Source of the DNA: Batillaria attramentaria
Taxonomy: Eukaryota; Mollusca; Gastropoda; Batillariidae
DNA: 64,000 nt
Assembly: GCA_018292915.2 (NCBI GenBank)
Contig: JACVVK020000018.1
Location: 399,501 to 463,500, forward strand
Reading direction: 5' to 3'
Shown here: positions 25,370 to 36,904 of the stretch, one piece after another
Layout: the number at the start of each line of letters is the position of its first letter
Numbering within the stretch: the first letter of the stretch is position 1
Position numbers and translations under genes: made by a program
Notes under the pieces: model-generated
The model's database searches: none
The model's input: the letters and a program-made list of their open reading frames with translations, nothing else
What the model was told of the DNA's origin: nothing

Positions 25370-26029
25370 TCAGATCTGACGACAAAACTGAACAAATCGT
25401 ATGCACAGGAATGGATACATTCCTTATATCAAGTACTCCGCTGTCAACATGATCCTAAAAGTACACACAACCAAACCATAGTGCGTTACACTTGGACTAT
25501 CTAATAAAATCTCTAAGGATATAACACTATACAACACTTAAGTCGTAAATTTCAGAATCTGGAGCTGTGACAACACCTTAGGTCCTGCTGTATTTTTTTT
25601 TTTTTTTTTAAGTTTTGTTCGATGATTTCAATGCAAAAGTCCTCTGCCAATATCCAGACATAGGATTGCAACCTAGTAAAAATCCTACCATGTTTTGTTT
25701 CCACTGACAATAGCCGGAATACTGTTACCTAGGTTTTCTTTGGTGGCTGCAAGGCAAAACCCCTCTGCCTAATGCCCTTTACACCGATGCAGCCGAAAAA
25801 TAAAACCCCCTAAAAAAACGCAATTGTAAGCATTCTTACACAATCGAACGAAGCGTCAAATGGATCAATACGGTGTGCAATGACACTCAGGGGAGAAAAG
25901 ATCCCATGCTTTGCGTGCTAAAAAGGTCTAACCCAAAGCGATGTCTCTAATTTGCCCCTGATTTCCCCTGAAAGACAGCCGCCTCTTGGTGGATTTTATG
26001 CAGCATGCATTCACTGCGCCCTGGCACAA

Positions 26030-26430
26030 AAAAGTACTTTTATTACGCTATTTCCACGTTAACTAGGCCTCATACAAGCCACCTTATGTGTTTTGGAACA
26101 GTTTTGCGTGTGACTGCGCTTGTACGCTCGAAACAGTCTTATCTTAAAGATCCGTAGAGCTCTGAATGCGAGGCAGTGCCGTCTACCGGCTCTACACGGC
26201 GAAAATTCTAATTCTCCTTCTCAGCGGATGACCGTGCAGCAAACTGCTGTGTTATCCGCGTCTCGTGTACCATTCTGTGAGCCCACAGAATGGTACACGA
26301 GACGCGGATAACACATTTGAGATGCATTTGAGATGCTGTCACTGTCCAGGTGCTTAACTGGTACAATGCCAGTCCACCAACAAAGCTCAAGATCAGTGAT
26401 GTCTGCGCCTGAAAATCTTAAAAACTGTGC
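26030..26430 (+). repeat. R-family dispersed repeat, copy 3, with perfect hairpin
   Basis: Aligns with copy 2, but its centre is replaced by a perfect 32-bp inverted repeat at 26248-26279 and 26284-26315 with spacer AGCC. This is followed by an 11-bp tandem duplication (ATTTGAGATGC twice). Confidence 0.75.
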
Positions 26431-27159
26431 CTTTAAAAACTGAATGCCACAAACAGATACATGACGAATTCCAGATAATGTTTCTTCTAAAGTGTAGCTA
26501 AACAGACGTAAACCGGGTCTAAAATAACCATTCCCACTGACGTCGATGATGCGGCAACTCTATTTTCAGTCCTGTGATAATGTCAATGAACAATTACCTA
26601 CACTCGTTCAATTCCAGTGTCTCCATTTATACACGCCGCCCGCCTAACATTGACGCTTTCACCGGTGTGTGAACAGCGAGCAAAACGCCAATAAATTTGC
26701 CTTTTTCTCGCCCTGTGAGCAGAGAACTTAGGTCATTCGTGATGAAGTAAATGTCACACAGTGCTGCTGATAAAGCAAACACGCGGCGCTGAGTACAATG
26801 TGCAGCAGATGGACATGACGTGTACGCATCACCACCTGTTCCCATACACACGCATGTAAGCCATCATTATCATTTATGCTTGCGAACGTTCAACTAATCA
26901 CTGGGTTTACAATTTGATCTGCTGCTCACCCGCAAATAGAAATTAATCAAACCGAACCGGAGGCTGAGTCCAGGCACGCGAGAAACTGATGATCATGCTG
27001 TGGTTTTAGTTTTTAAAGATTTTTCTTCCCACATTTAGCTAGGTTCACTGATTTTGGTGGTTTCTACAGCGTAACAGCTAGCAGTCAGCCAACAGAAACC
27101 TAAACGGAAGCCGAAAAGAACACCGTCTGCCACAACACTGCTGGCACGGCTGACTAAGA

Positions 27160-27310
27160 CAGCTCTCTGTGCAATTATCAATTTGCACGGCCAGTAAACG
27201 TCAGTGTCTTTCATTGAGACCTCTACGTACCACTAAAGATAGTTTATTTCGTGTGTACGGGCGCACTCACGCGCGAAACGGTTCCAAAACAACACCAAAA
27301 AAAGTCTTCT
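27160..27310 (-). repeat. R-family dispersed repeat, copy 4 (fragment)
   Basis: On the minus strand it starts TTTTGGAACCGTTTCGCG and carries TGAGTGCGCCCGTAC and ACGTTTACTGGCCGTG, in the same order as copies 2 and 3. Confidence 0.65.
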
Positions 27311-27886
27311 GTGAAGCCTAATAACCGTAGAATTAGCGCCTCTATCAATTTTTTTCCCACGGAACTCCCAAACTGACAAACTGAAACAGAAACAGTTCAC
27401 CTTACTATGGTCGATAACTTCTGTTGCTGGGCAGTCAGCACAAAAACGCCCCCCGAATCGGATACACAGTATTTGTTCCAGCTATTGATTAGTCACTATG
27501 AATGAGGTTAAAGCTGGACAAGTAATCAAATAAACAGGCCAGCGTACATGGACCATAATCCAACTACTATATATACGGTCCCATCGGCTGTTTGAAGACT
27601 GCAAATACGGTAATAAAAAACCTGTCCAGGCGGCCACCTGTGCTAGACAGCGACCTGTTTTCAGGCCACTGATATTCTATTACTGAAAATACCCCTGCTT
27701 AAATGATTGTGCTTCTAAGAAGGCCACCTCCTGGGCTCTCGGAATGCGAACTTACCTAGGTCTAACTGTAGCAGCAGTTGCTACGATGGTCCTTCTGAAA
27801 TGCTTACTCAAATCAATGAGGGTCCTCTCTCAGGGCTATCCTCTTTTCTCAAATTATGCCTTCCTTTAGCTGATGACAGCCGATGA

Positions 27887-28069
27887 TACAGTAGAACCTC
27901 TTTTGGGTGACCATCCCTTTGAGAGACCACCTGCCTGTGCAGACCAATGTTACAATGATACTGGGTTGCACTTCTTCACTGTCTGAAGCTTCTTTTGGGT
28001 GGCCACCTCTCTTTTAAGACCACTCTTATCTTGCCAAAGGAGTGGTCGCCCAAAAGAAGTTGTACTGTA
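27887..28069. mobile_element. 183-bp pogo/mariner-like MITE
   Basis: Terminal inverted repeats of about 38 bp: left TACAGTAGAACCTCTTTTGG, right complement TACAGTACAACTTCTTTTGG, both continuing into GTGACCAT / GCGACCAC. The ends begin with TA, the usual mariner target. No ORF. Confidence 0.75.
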
Positions 28070-28926
28070 AAACGATTCAGCAAAACAGCTCCACAACACT
28101 GTTTTGCAGCATTACATTTTGCGTGCATCTTGACAGGATTAGGGGCCATGTCTACTGTTATCCGCGGACAAGGTACATTTGATACGCGCTTCGGTCATTT
28201 TTTTTTCCCCGCCAGATAAGAGTAATTGTATCTTAAAGACATTCACTATGGGTGTTCTGTCTCTCGCTTAGGAAACGTTCCAGGTAACAGTAAGTGATCT
28301 AAGAAGATTTGCTTACGATGTTATGTTTGTCGATTAGGAAACGTTCCAAATAACAGAAAGTTTACTAAACAGATTTACTTTGGATGTTACGTCTGTCCAC
28401 TGAGACACGTTCGCCATAAGAACCTGCTCCAAAGGAAGCCAGCCAGTCCTGTCTGTTTGAACACGACCACAAAATACCAATCATTACAAAAATCTTGACA
28501 GACACTATACAGAAGCAGACTATAAGCCCTGATGGCATCACTGCTATTTCTCTCTCTCTCTCTCCCAATTCTGGGAAAATAACACACAGATTCAAATCAA
28601 TTTATGTGAACCGAGGGATCGCAAATCTACATCGCCCCCAGATGTTTCCGCCATACAAGACGCTGAATAGGCTGGGAAATGAGTGGGGCGGCAGATGTTA
28701 CGCAGAATCAATACTGGGGAATATGGAGAACGGGGGGAGAAAAGTAAGTTCTCATCCCTACTTTATCCCGTCTTGCAGCCTGTCAAACGGCCCGGATGTT
28801 CGATCACGATCAGCCCTTTTATGCACCTTGGACATAGCTATCCTTGTTGTTGGACTAGATACCTGTAAACTCAGTAAACTGCTGTTTAAAGTTTTTAGCA
28901 AAAAGTCAGTTGAAAGCACTGTCTTG

Positions 28927-28928
<2 letters not shown>

Positions 28929-28998
<70 letters not shown>
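28929..28998. repeat. (CA)n microsatellite
   Basis: A pure CA run of about 70 bases. Confidence 0.97.
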
Positions 28999-28999
<1 letters not shown>

Positions 29000-29000
<1 letters not shown>

Positions 29001-30750
29001 AACAGACAGACACACGTGTGTTTTCTTCACATATCAAGTGAAATCGTCGCACGAACAAAAACTACACAAACAAAAAAAATCAGTCAGCACATCCGCCATG
29101 AAAACGGCAAGACAATGGATTCGTCGTAAATTACCCACGCAGGATATCTGTCAGCATTGCTCAAGTCACGCGACTGAACCACCTGATAGTTCTATCCGTA
29201 ACACCATCCAACTACAGACGTTACGCGGAAAAGGTCAGCCACAAGAAACCGGGGGATGGCGGCCTAATTGGAAAAGACCGCGGGCGCACTCAACAGACAA
29301 GCCGGTAACCCTCCTCAAGAAACACTTGCATGTCTAGAAGGGAGAGCCGCCCCACGCAGACACACACAGAGGAAGAAACTGCTGGTTCTAGAACTGCCAA
29401 AACCTTTAAAAGACGACATTTTTGTGTAACCTCCCCACTGGGAATACTGTCGTCCCCAGAGGATGAAAATGGAATTGACTTTTTCTGGAGATATTTTGGT
29501 CGCAAGCTCAGCTGCGTACCGGTCCACTAAGTGAAAGGTCTGCACATTATTTTCTGCTGACCCTTAGTATCGTTATAAGTATAAGTTATTTTCCAAGTGT
29601 GCTGAAGCAAGCTAAAGTACAACCGATACATTTAAAGTCAGCAGACTAGACATATAGTTAAACTGAATTAAACATCGTCCAATTTCAGCATTGTACTTCA
29701 CTCAGCGAAAGGCCGGCCTGCGCCCGGCGACGCTGCCGTTCATTCTGACTACCGTGAGATAGTCGAATTTGTACCGCACTTCGGCACTGCAAAATCTGCA
29801 CTATATATATCAAATTCTATTTCTGAGATCTAAGGCGTTGCGGCACTGGTTGAAAATGGATAAAATTTGAGCGTGCTGAGCCAAGCTACTTTGGCCTTGC
29901 CAGTTGCTGCATTCCTCCAGTACTGCAGATTTTGGAACGAACCACCAAATTTGCATGAGCCTCAGGCACTCAGAGGACCTTCTCCAAGTGGACTGAAGTG
30001 AGCATTTCCCACTGTCCCCAACGCACAGCGACAGAAATAGCCAAGAATTCCCCAGGGCAAGTCTGCAAGCCACACTATGACGAAAAGCAGGCCAAAGGAA
30101 AGAGGCAGGCAGTGAAGCAATCAAAAGAGTAGTGTGGATGCCTTCAAGAACTATCACAAGCTGTTGGCGCAGCGGCTTTGAGGGAACCGGCCCTTGAAAG
30201 TGAGTGGAAAGAGTTGCGCACGGGAAGCTGGCTATGGGCAACAGGCAATGTGGCAATAATTCTCGCGCGATGAATACTTGTGGACATGCAAAAGTGCACA
30301 CATTCAGGAAATGAAATAGGATGTGAGCTATCTGGTGACCTCTTATGAAAGTACATGTAAACCATTGCACGGTTTCACTGACGGAGAGAGAGAGAGAGAG
30401 AGAGAGTGGGGGTGTTGAGCTTGCATGGAATAAACCCTTGTTACGGCAGCATTTCCCCACATTGTATGTATGTGCTGTCATTCCCACTCAACCTGTTACG
30501 GTCGACAGCGCACACTAACAGTACATACACGTACGAAATGCTCAAAGGGGTCTAATGCTGCTACAAAGTCGGCGGTACAGGCCTACTAAAGCAACTTCGC
30601 GCCTGGCAAAGTCTCGTCTATGAAATACCTAACAACCCAGATATCCACACTTAAACGACAGGGGGTCTCCAATGTGTCTTCCGTGGCCACTAACATGGGC
30701 AAGACAAGGGGCGGAGTAGAGCTGACCCACTTACCATGGGATGACAAGTC
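29000..30750. other. no gene recognised; one long minus-strand open frame
   Basis: A 225-codon open frame on the minus strand (29810-30487) has no recognised domain, contains a (GA)n-encoded LSLSLS run and lacks splice or start context. I do not call it a gene. A partial (GA)n tract is at 30384-30406. Confidence 0.4.
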
Positions 30751-30755
30751 TGCAG

Positions 30756-30756
<1 letters not shown>

Positions 30757-30814
<58 letters not shown>
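30757..30814. repeat. (CA)n microsatellite with nearby poly-A
   Basis: A CA run followed at 30859-30879 by poly-A. Confidence 0.95.
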
Positions 30815-30816
<2 letters not shown>

Positions 30817-31217
30817 GTATAATGCCATCTGAACAGTATAATCGTGATTGCACTCATCAAAAAAAAAAAAAAAAAAAAAGTTACTGGATCTTAAAACTGC
30901 CGGTGTCCCAATGCACCCAATAAATATAATTATGTCCATGTTCCAATCCCTTCATTGCTGTAATCTTGTGGTTGATGGGCTGTTACAGATCTTACACGTC
31001 AGCAGTGGAAGATTAAACTGTGGCCATAATTTCTAATGCTCATCCCGTTTCGCCGACATTAAAGGTTGTGGCAACTCCTCCTTGTCCGCAGGCCATGTAA
31101 TGCCTTGCCCCTATATATACACACTGACCATGTGGCCTACACTTTCCACTGTAAGCACTATGAAACACACAAGTTGAAACTGCACGGATGTTTTGGAGGA
31201 CTGAAAACGCGTTTGGC

Positions 31218-31507
31218 AGGGCCCGCATGTAAAAGTCGGGGTTAGTGAGTTTAGCCCTGGGTAAGAGTCTAACCTCGAACTAAACTAGCTCTAGGGTTAA
31301 ATTTTCTGGGTTTTTTTGTTTTGTTTTGTTTTAAATCAGAAAGCAGGTCCATTCCAGCAAGGTGCCTCTGCCGTTATAGAAGCATTTTTGTCTTTCTTTC
31401 TTCGCTTCCTTTTTCATGTAATTTTGTTTCGGGGTTTCTTTTGTCCTAGTCTGGGTTAGGCCCGTAGCCGTGGGTTAGATTAACCTCGAGTTTTACATAC
31501 AGACCCT
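31218..31507. mobile_element. foldback element B with long target-site duplication
   Basis: Inverted copy of element A: left AGGGCCCGCATGTAAAAGTC, right complement AGGGTCTGTATGTAAAACTC. It is flanked by exact direct repeats GAAAACGCGTTTGGC at 31203-31217 and 31508-31522 (extendable to 17 bp with CT), which read as a target-site duplication. No ORF. It lies in FCHSD intron 3. Confidence 0.85.
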
Positions 31508-31694
31508 GAAAACGCGTTTGGCTGAAAAGGGCTGTCTGGGGTATCTGTAGTGAGCGGCTGGTGGGTGGGGTGAGCCTCATTGTGCAAGGTGTACATTTAC
31601 GGAGAGGAATATAAAAATCAAACTCAGTATTGTTTAAAATACACCAAACAGAGCAACGCACGCTGCAGTTTAGTCACCAATGGAACTGACTTAC

Positions 31695-31740
31695 CTGTGC
31701 GTACTCCTTTTCTAGTGCAGCCTTTTGTCTGAAGAACGTT
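31695..31740 (-). CDS. FCHSD2: FCHSD exon 3
   Basis: A 46-nt exon with acceptor GTTTTGCAG and donor GTAAGTCA. One nucleotide completes Arg, then TFFRQKAALEKEYAQ, ending in phase 0. Intron 2 is 4361 bp and contains SINE-B, a SINE-A fragment and a (TA)n tract. Confidence 0.9.
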
Positions 31741-31836
31741 CTGCAAAACAGAAGAGAGACAGTTGTGAGTTATTCAGTTTGGATGCTAACTATCTGTTAC
31801 GCAATCATATTTAATAACAGCAGCCGATATGTCACG

Positions 31837-31871
<35 letters not shown>

Positions 31872-33703
31872 GGAGGGGGAGAGCGAGAGAAAGCGGCAGG
31901 GGGTGGGGGGATCAAGTTACGTGGTGGGGGCTGCGATTATCTACGCACTGACTTTGAACAGTTCACTGTGAGTGCAAATTTTGCCAAGAAAAGGAAGGAA
32001 TACTGCCAGATGAGTTATCCCAAGCAACATCTGGCTGTTCTCTCCGAGTATACGAGCTATACATACATGTATAAACTGTTCTAGCCGCTGGTTACAAATG
32101 TCACCTAATACTGTACTGCACTGCAAGTCGACTGAGGTGGGGAGATGTGGTAAGTTGGGGGATAGGACGGTTAGGTCACACTAAACTAAGTCTAGCCTCC
32201 CTAATTAACCCTTATACAGGTGATCCGGTGCAACATCAAAAGTCCATACCCACAGGCGCCTTCAACCTTTCACTATCGCTGAGTCTTAATTTCCCCTCCC
32301 GACCGCGACTCCCCCCCCCCCCCCCCCCCACTCTACTTTTTTCCAAAGCCGACTGTTCCGTGCGCGTTCAAACAAGTTTACACGCACAAGCTCATCATCG
32401 CAAGCATCATCACTCAGTAGCGACCTCCTGCATGTTGTCAGAAGCAGCGGCAGGAAGCTATTTCTGGTGGCGGTGGCTCCTGATAACTTGAGGCTGCGGT
32501 CTTGGGAAGTTCAACGAGAGGAAAAGGAGGATGCCGGAAAGATTTTTTTCTTTCCTTTTTTTTTTTTTTTTTCCTTCTTGTCAGGATGACGGAATGAGGT
32601 GGGGTTGAGAGTGGCGTGAGCTTAAAACTTTATGGAGCCAAACAGAATTTAAGTTGTGCGATTTTTAAACAGTGCACATGTTTCAAAGTAGAAGCCTGAG
32701 GATGGGACAGCGGTAACTTGTTTCAAAAGGCAATATGCTGAATCATGCATTACTTTTCTACTGGGACTCTACTGGATTTCTGAACTGGGCGACTGATGTG
32801 GCCACATCCCATGGCATTTGGATTGAGGAGGGGGGGGGGGGTAGTTTTTTTTTCTTGGGGGAAGGGGGAGGGTGTTTTGGGGTTTAACGTCCTTTTCCAC
32901 CACATACGGGTGATGTCAAAGACGGGGCAACGATGAAAAAGCCAGCACAACTATTTGGCCCCAGCCGGGATACGAACTCACGACCCGAGCATTACAAAGG
33001 GGGCAGGGGGAGGAAGTGGAAAAGTGGGGTGGGGGGCTGCAGCAGAAGGGGAGGTGGTTGGGAAAGGGGAGAGGCCAAAATGAAGGGTAGACGGGTAGAG
33101 GAGGAAGCTTGACAACTACTGAAAACCTCACTAGGAACTTGAGAATGACTGTCGCTGCCACAGGATAAGATAAATTTACATACATGTGCTTCCCTTCACT
33201 CTTATCTCATCGACCTTCAATGGGTGTTTTGTTCTGCAAAAACTGAGGATCTGGGGTTGTTGTTTTTTTCTTCTTCTTTTCGGGGGTCGCTCCTTGCAGT
33301 CACGCACTATCACTCTGACTCTCAAGTTGCCACTGAGCTCAGGAAACGTGAGAAGGATCCACAGTCATTCTGCTTCAGTTACAATCTTGCCAGACAGGAG
33401 GACTGATTATGCAGCACAGCCCACAAAAATTTTGCGGACTACGCGGAGAAGAGTTTGAGGGGTGTGAAGACTAATACAAATGCCCTCTGGCCACGATTAA
33501 TAAAATTGTCTATGTACAAGAATAATACTGTCTAACTGCATAGTTAAGTTTTTATCCAAATTCTGGCTTGAAACTCAGGGCTTATCATCATCATGCATTA
33601 GCAACATTAATGTCAAATACTGGGCACTAATAATACTCTTAACAGTATGCAAAGTTACCTGGTTCATAATACCCCTGGCTTGAGAAGACAGAACACAGGT
33701 CCA

Positions 33704-33749
<46 letters not shown>

Positions 33750-36314
33750 CTGGCAAAAATAGGTACATCACTAGTACATGTATAAATGTGCATGATGCAG
33801 CTGGCAACACCCTACAGTCTCAAACAATTTCCGTTTCCTCTTTATCACAGAGTGAGTCAGCTAGGACCTTGAGAACAAAGACACAAAGTCTTGTTCAGGA
33901 TGGAAAAAAAACCCAAAAAAACCCCACTCATATGGCAAAGACGGCTCAAGCCAACTACTACAAGACTCCACAAAGTTACAGGGGTTGACAAATTAGCGGG
34001 GCTTCTTGACCTGGTTAGGATAATGCATCAACCACAGAAGCATAAACCTCAGGATAAGGAAAGTCTGCTGCTACTGTAGCTTCAAGCAAGCCTGGCTAAT
34101 ACAAAGGCCAGGCCAGTGAGTCAGAGCGTTGTTTCTGTTTAAAAGTAGTGACGTGCATTTATATATCATCTGTAGTATGTACTACTGCTTCCATGTTGTC
34201 TGTGTGTTATCTGTCCATCTGTGTGTCTGTCTCTCATAGTGTCTATCTTAGGCCGGGTGAGTTTCTTGTGCAATTCCAAAACACATTTGGATGATGTGAC
34301 ACATGTATGTATAGTACCCCACTTCAGTTTTAGCTGGTAAAGGATACAATAACTTATGTGACTGTAACTTGGGGCGGTCGGTGGTCTAGTGGTTAAGAGA
34401 CCTGTCACCAATGCGAGAGGTAAGGGGTTCGAGTCCCACTCGGGGCACAGAATTTTTCCTTCTCGTATGTGGCACCGTTCATTCGGGCCGATCGTCGGGG
34501 GTTCTCTCCGGGTACTCCGGCTTCCTCCCCCTCTGCTTTGGAAATGTTCAGCCCACCAAATTTGAAAAATAAATGCAATTCTAAATTCCGAAATTTAAAT
34601 AGCTGAGCTGGCCCTTCGCACCAAGTGATTGTACTATGTGTATGTCCAGTGTGTGAGAGAATGCGTGTGATTCACGTGAGCGTGCGTGTTGGGTTCAGTT
34701 CGCGGCACTCTGAGCTGATTTGGGAAATTGGGTAAAGCGCCTATACAATACTCATTATTATTATTATTATTTAAAAAAAAGCCAACAGCTACATTAAAAA
34801 AAGGAAAACAAGGAAGGAACTGTAAATGAGCAATTCAGTATTTTCATCAAGTTGTTTCACCACTGAGCAAGCCCTATGTTGACACAACAGGAAAGGCCCA
34901 CAGGTCGCCTGTCAACGCAATCCGGCCAACAGAATGGCGTGCAAACACCAGCCATTGCAAGCAGCAGCTGACATTTTGCAACAAGCAGCTAAGATTTTCT
35001 CCTCCAACATTCGGGTTGACTGTGCACACATATCTTCATGATTCTGCATGTGGCATTGAGAGGCATTCAAAAGCTAATGAGGGCAGCAGTCATGACATTA
35101 ACAATGTCATGCACAAGCAGAGTAACCAGCCCCCCCCCCCCCCCAACCAATTATCCATCAAAGTACTAGAAAGCTGCATATCAGTCTGTGTGTGTTAATG
35201 CTCAGCAAGCACAGATATCAAATGGACTCTATGGACACTATGAAATGCACTAAGTCAGCACGGCTCAATACATTCCTAAACTGCTAGGTGCACTGTATAC
35301 ATGTGTATCTTGAATTATTTGTCCTCTCGTTCCATTTTATCAGCATGATATTGAGTGACAGCTGGAAATATTGGAAAAATTTAATACATTCCAGAAAAAA
35401 ACATTCATGTGCTGTAGCTTCCAATGAAATAAATTCCATTAAAAATTTTAATTTAATCTGCTCTTATTGCAAACATAATTTGCAATCACAAGAGGCATGG
35501 TTCTGTGCATTCTTTCAACAGTTTCAGGTAAATGTGTTGATGAGAAGTTCAAAACTTGGGAAATTAAATGAAATCAATCAAAGCTGGCATGAGTGCACAT
35601 AATGCACACATGAGAACATTCTTGTGTCGCTGGTGCAATACACATGAACATGTGGCAATAGAAGGGGGAGTGGCTGGGAAGGACACCAAAACAAGCGGCG
35701 CATTACAGCTGTTCAACTACGTCACAGCTGCAACTCTCCTTCATGATCATGTTGCTCCTCGATTTTGTCTGTAGCATTTAAATCGTTTCCACGCCATAAC
35801 TAGGTCTGCCTTTGTTTACCCTGCCTTGGTGAATGTAGATTAAGACACCCAACGGTTCGTGACTTTAAACGGTAGCAGTAATAGTATCTTACGCACCTCT
35901 GTAAGATAAGTTTCGATTTCCGAGTCCAAAGTCAAGCCCCCACATCCGAGGAAGCGGGCGTGATAAGGCCTTCACAAATGGGACAGAAAGTCTTCAAAGA
36001 CTTGTATTGCTACATATCAGTCCAAGTATGATATTCTGTTTCTACACGACGATCGTGCTTGTGCACAAAGTGAAAACGTCAAACTGAAAAGAACCTCTCA
36101 CCTGATGTCCTCAAGGATGTCGCATTCCTGTTGGTGTTTGGCTTGAAGTTTTGACGTCTGCTCGGCATGGATGTTTTTCACTGCCACTGAGGGTTTCACC
36201 TTTCAACAAACACCGACATCAGTCGCAATAAATACATTTCTTAGACTCTCTGTACACTTACCGCAAGCACGTTTGATAAACCATTTTACTGACCTTCCGA
36301 GGTGGTGGATTCAT
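31695..36314 (-). CDS. FCHSD2: FCHSD-family F-BAR/double-SH3 gene, first three coding exons
   Basis: Three minus-strand exons give 55 residues in phase: 36294-36314, 36102-36199 and 31695-31740. The protein opens MNPPPRK, continues KNIHAEQTSKLQAKHQQECD, then ILEDIR and TFFRQKAALEKEYAQ. Human FCHSD2, as I recall it, opens MQPPPRKVKV and continues LQAKHQAECDLLEDMRTF and AAIEREYAQ, a match spanning all three exons and both splice junctions. By family knowledge, FCHSD/nervous wreck proteins carry an N-terminal F-BAR domain and two SH3 domains and couple membranes to WASP-driven actin assembly in endocytosis. Only the first F-BAR helix is present here. Exon 4 was not found down to base 1, so the gene must continue outside the window. 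FCHSD1 and FCHSD2 cannot be separated on 55 residues. Confidence 0.9.
31840..31868. repeat. (TG)n microsatellite
   Basis: Short TG run in FCHSD intron 2. Confidence 0.9.
32871..32995 (-). repeat. SINE-A, head-truncated copy
   Basis: The body is complete (GGTTTAACGTCCTTTTCCAC, GATGAAAAAGCCAGCACA) and the B-box end GATACGAACTCACG is retained. Sequence stops at ACCCGAGCATTAC, so the A-box half of the tRNA head is missing. Confidence 0.82.
33706..33746. repeat. (TA)n microsatellite
   Basis: About 40 bases of TA in FCHSD intron 2. Confidence 0.95.
34371..34772 (+). repeat. SINE-B, full-length tRNA-derived copy with (ATT)n tail
   Basis: The tRNA-like head has an A box TGGTCTAGTGG (34382-34392) and a B box GGTTCGAGTCC (34426-34436). 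The body has GGGTACTCCGGCTTCCTCCC. The 3' end GGTAAAGCGCCTATACAATA is followed by ATT repeats and A-run. The last part resembles LINE-derived SINE tails. Unrelated in sequence to SINE-A. Confidence 0.85.
34775..36101. other. FCHSD intron 2, distal part
   Basis: No exon or element with clear ends recognised. Contains a poly-C tract near 35130-35145. Confidence 0.5.
36102..36199 (-). CDS. FCHSD2: FCHSD exon 2
   Basis: Acceptor TTGTTGAAAG (weak), donor GTGAGAGG; phase 0 in, two nucleotides out, 98 nt. Encodes VKPSVAVKNIHAEQTSKLQA then KHQQECDILEDI, the start of the F-BAR helix. Confidence 0.9.
36294..36314 (-). CDS. FCHSD2: FCHSD exon 1 coding part (start codon)
   Basis: ATG at 36312-36314 in CCAAGATGA, with A at -3. 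Encodes MNPPPRK and ends in phase 0 at donor GTCAGTAA. The start is chosen because MxPPPRK is the family N-terminus. Intron 1 is only 94 bp. Confidence 0.88.
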
Positions 36315-36500
36315 CTTGGTAATCCTATCATTTCGCAATTAAACAAGCACATGATACATCCAGTGGGAGTTGCAGTCCGCCATTCTTGGGGGAACACACT
36401 GCGGTTCTGTTTACCTCCCTCCCGAAGGGAATCCCCGAGCACGGGAGGTAACAAGGGTTCACTTCCTGTTTTTGGCCGCAAGCAGACGACATATTTACTC
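36315..36500 (-). promoter_or_regulatory. FCHSD2: FCHSD 5' UTR/promoter-proximal region
   Basis: Sequence immediately upstream of the FCHSD start codon. It holds a short upstream ORF at 36311-36331 (ATG ATA ... TGA) whose stop overlaps the main start codon, and the minus-strand motif AAGAATGGCGG about 75 bases further up. No TATA box was recognised. The transcription start is not determined. Confidence 0.4.
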
Positions 36501-36675
36501 GCATAGACCTGTAATTACCCTACAGTTTTCGGACATTTTACTCTTCTGATTGCCTCTGAAAAGGTTCCCTGAATATTTTTTGAAGTACATCTGTGAAAAA
36601 GTGGTTGTATTTTTAAAGCATTTGCCCTGCGACTGCTACGTAACCTCCACTGCACCAGGTGGAAGCCAAAAACGT

Positions 36676-36760
36676 TGAGCTGGCTTTGCCTTCATTGCCC
36701 AGTCTTCTACGTGCTTGTGTACCGGAAAAAAGGACGTTAAACGCCCACACAACCAGAGCT
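36676..36760 (+). repeat. SINE-A 3' fragment
   Basis: GCCCAGTCTTCTAC ... ACCGGAAAAAAGGACGTTAAAC is a diverged SINE-A body end without head, in the short gap between FCHSD and TMEM131. Confidence 0.6.
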
Positions 36761-36898
36761 TCCATCGCAGCCCAGCTGTCTCTCTGTCAAACACACACAC
36801 ACACACACACTGAGTCTAAATAAGAGAGAGAGAGAGAGCACACCAACCAAGCACTGTACGTAGCAACAACAAAGACGTGAAACTTACACTTTTTCATG

Positions 36899-36904
36899 TT
36901 TATT
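36899..36904 (-). terminator. TMEM131: candidate TMEM131 poly(A) signal
   Basis: Minus-strand AATAAA in AAAAAATAAACATGAAAAAG, with a GT-rich TTTGTTGTTG about 40 bases downstream on that strand. Other minus-strand AATAAA hexamers within the putative 3' UTR lie near 37932 and 38807 and could be used instead. The choice is by position only. Confidence 0.35.

Noticed and set aside
27610..27860. Second copy of the 27887-28069 MITE
   Set aside because: Shares GGCCACCT-type words only; no terminal repeats visible.
34371..34445. Possible functional tRNA gene
   Set aside because: Good A and B boxes but continuous with a SINE body and (ATT)n tail.
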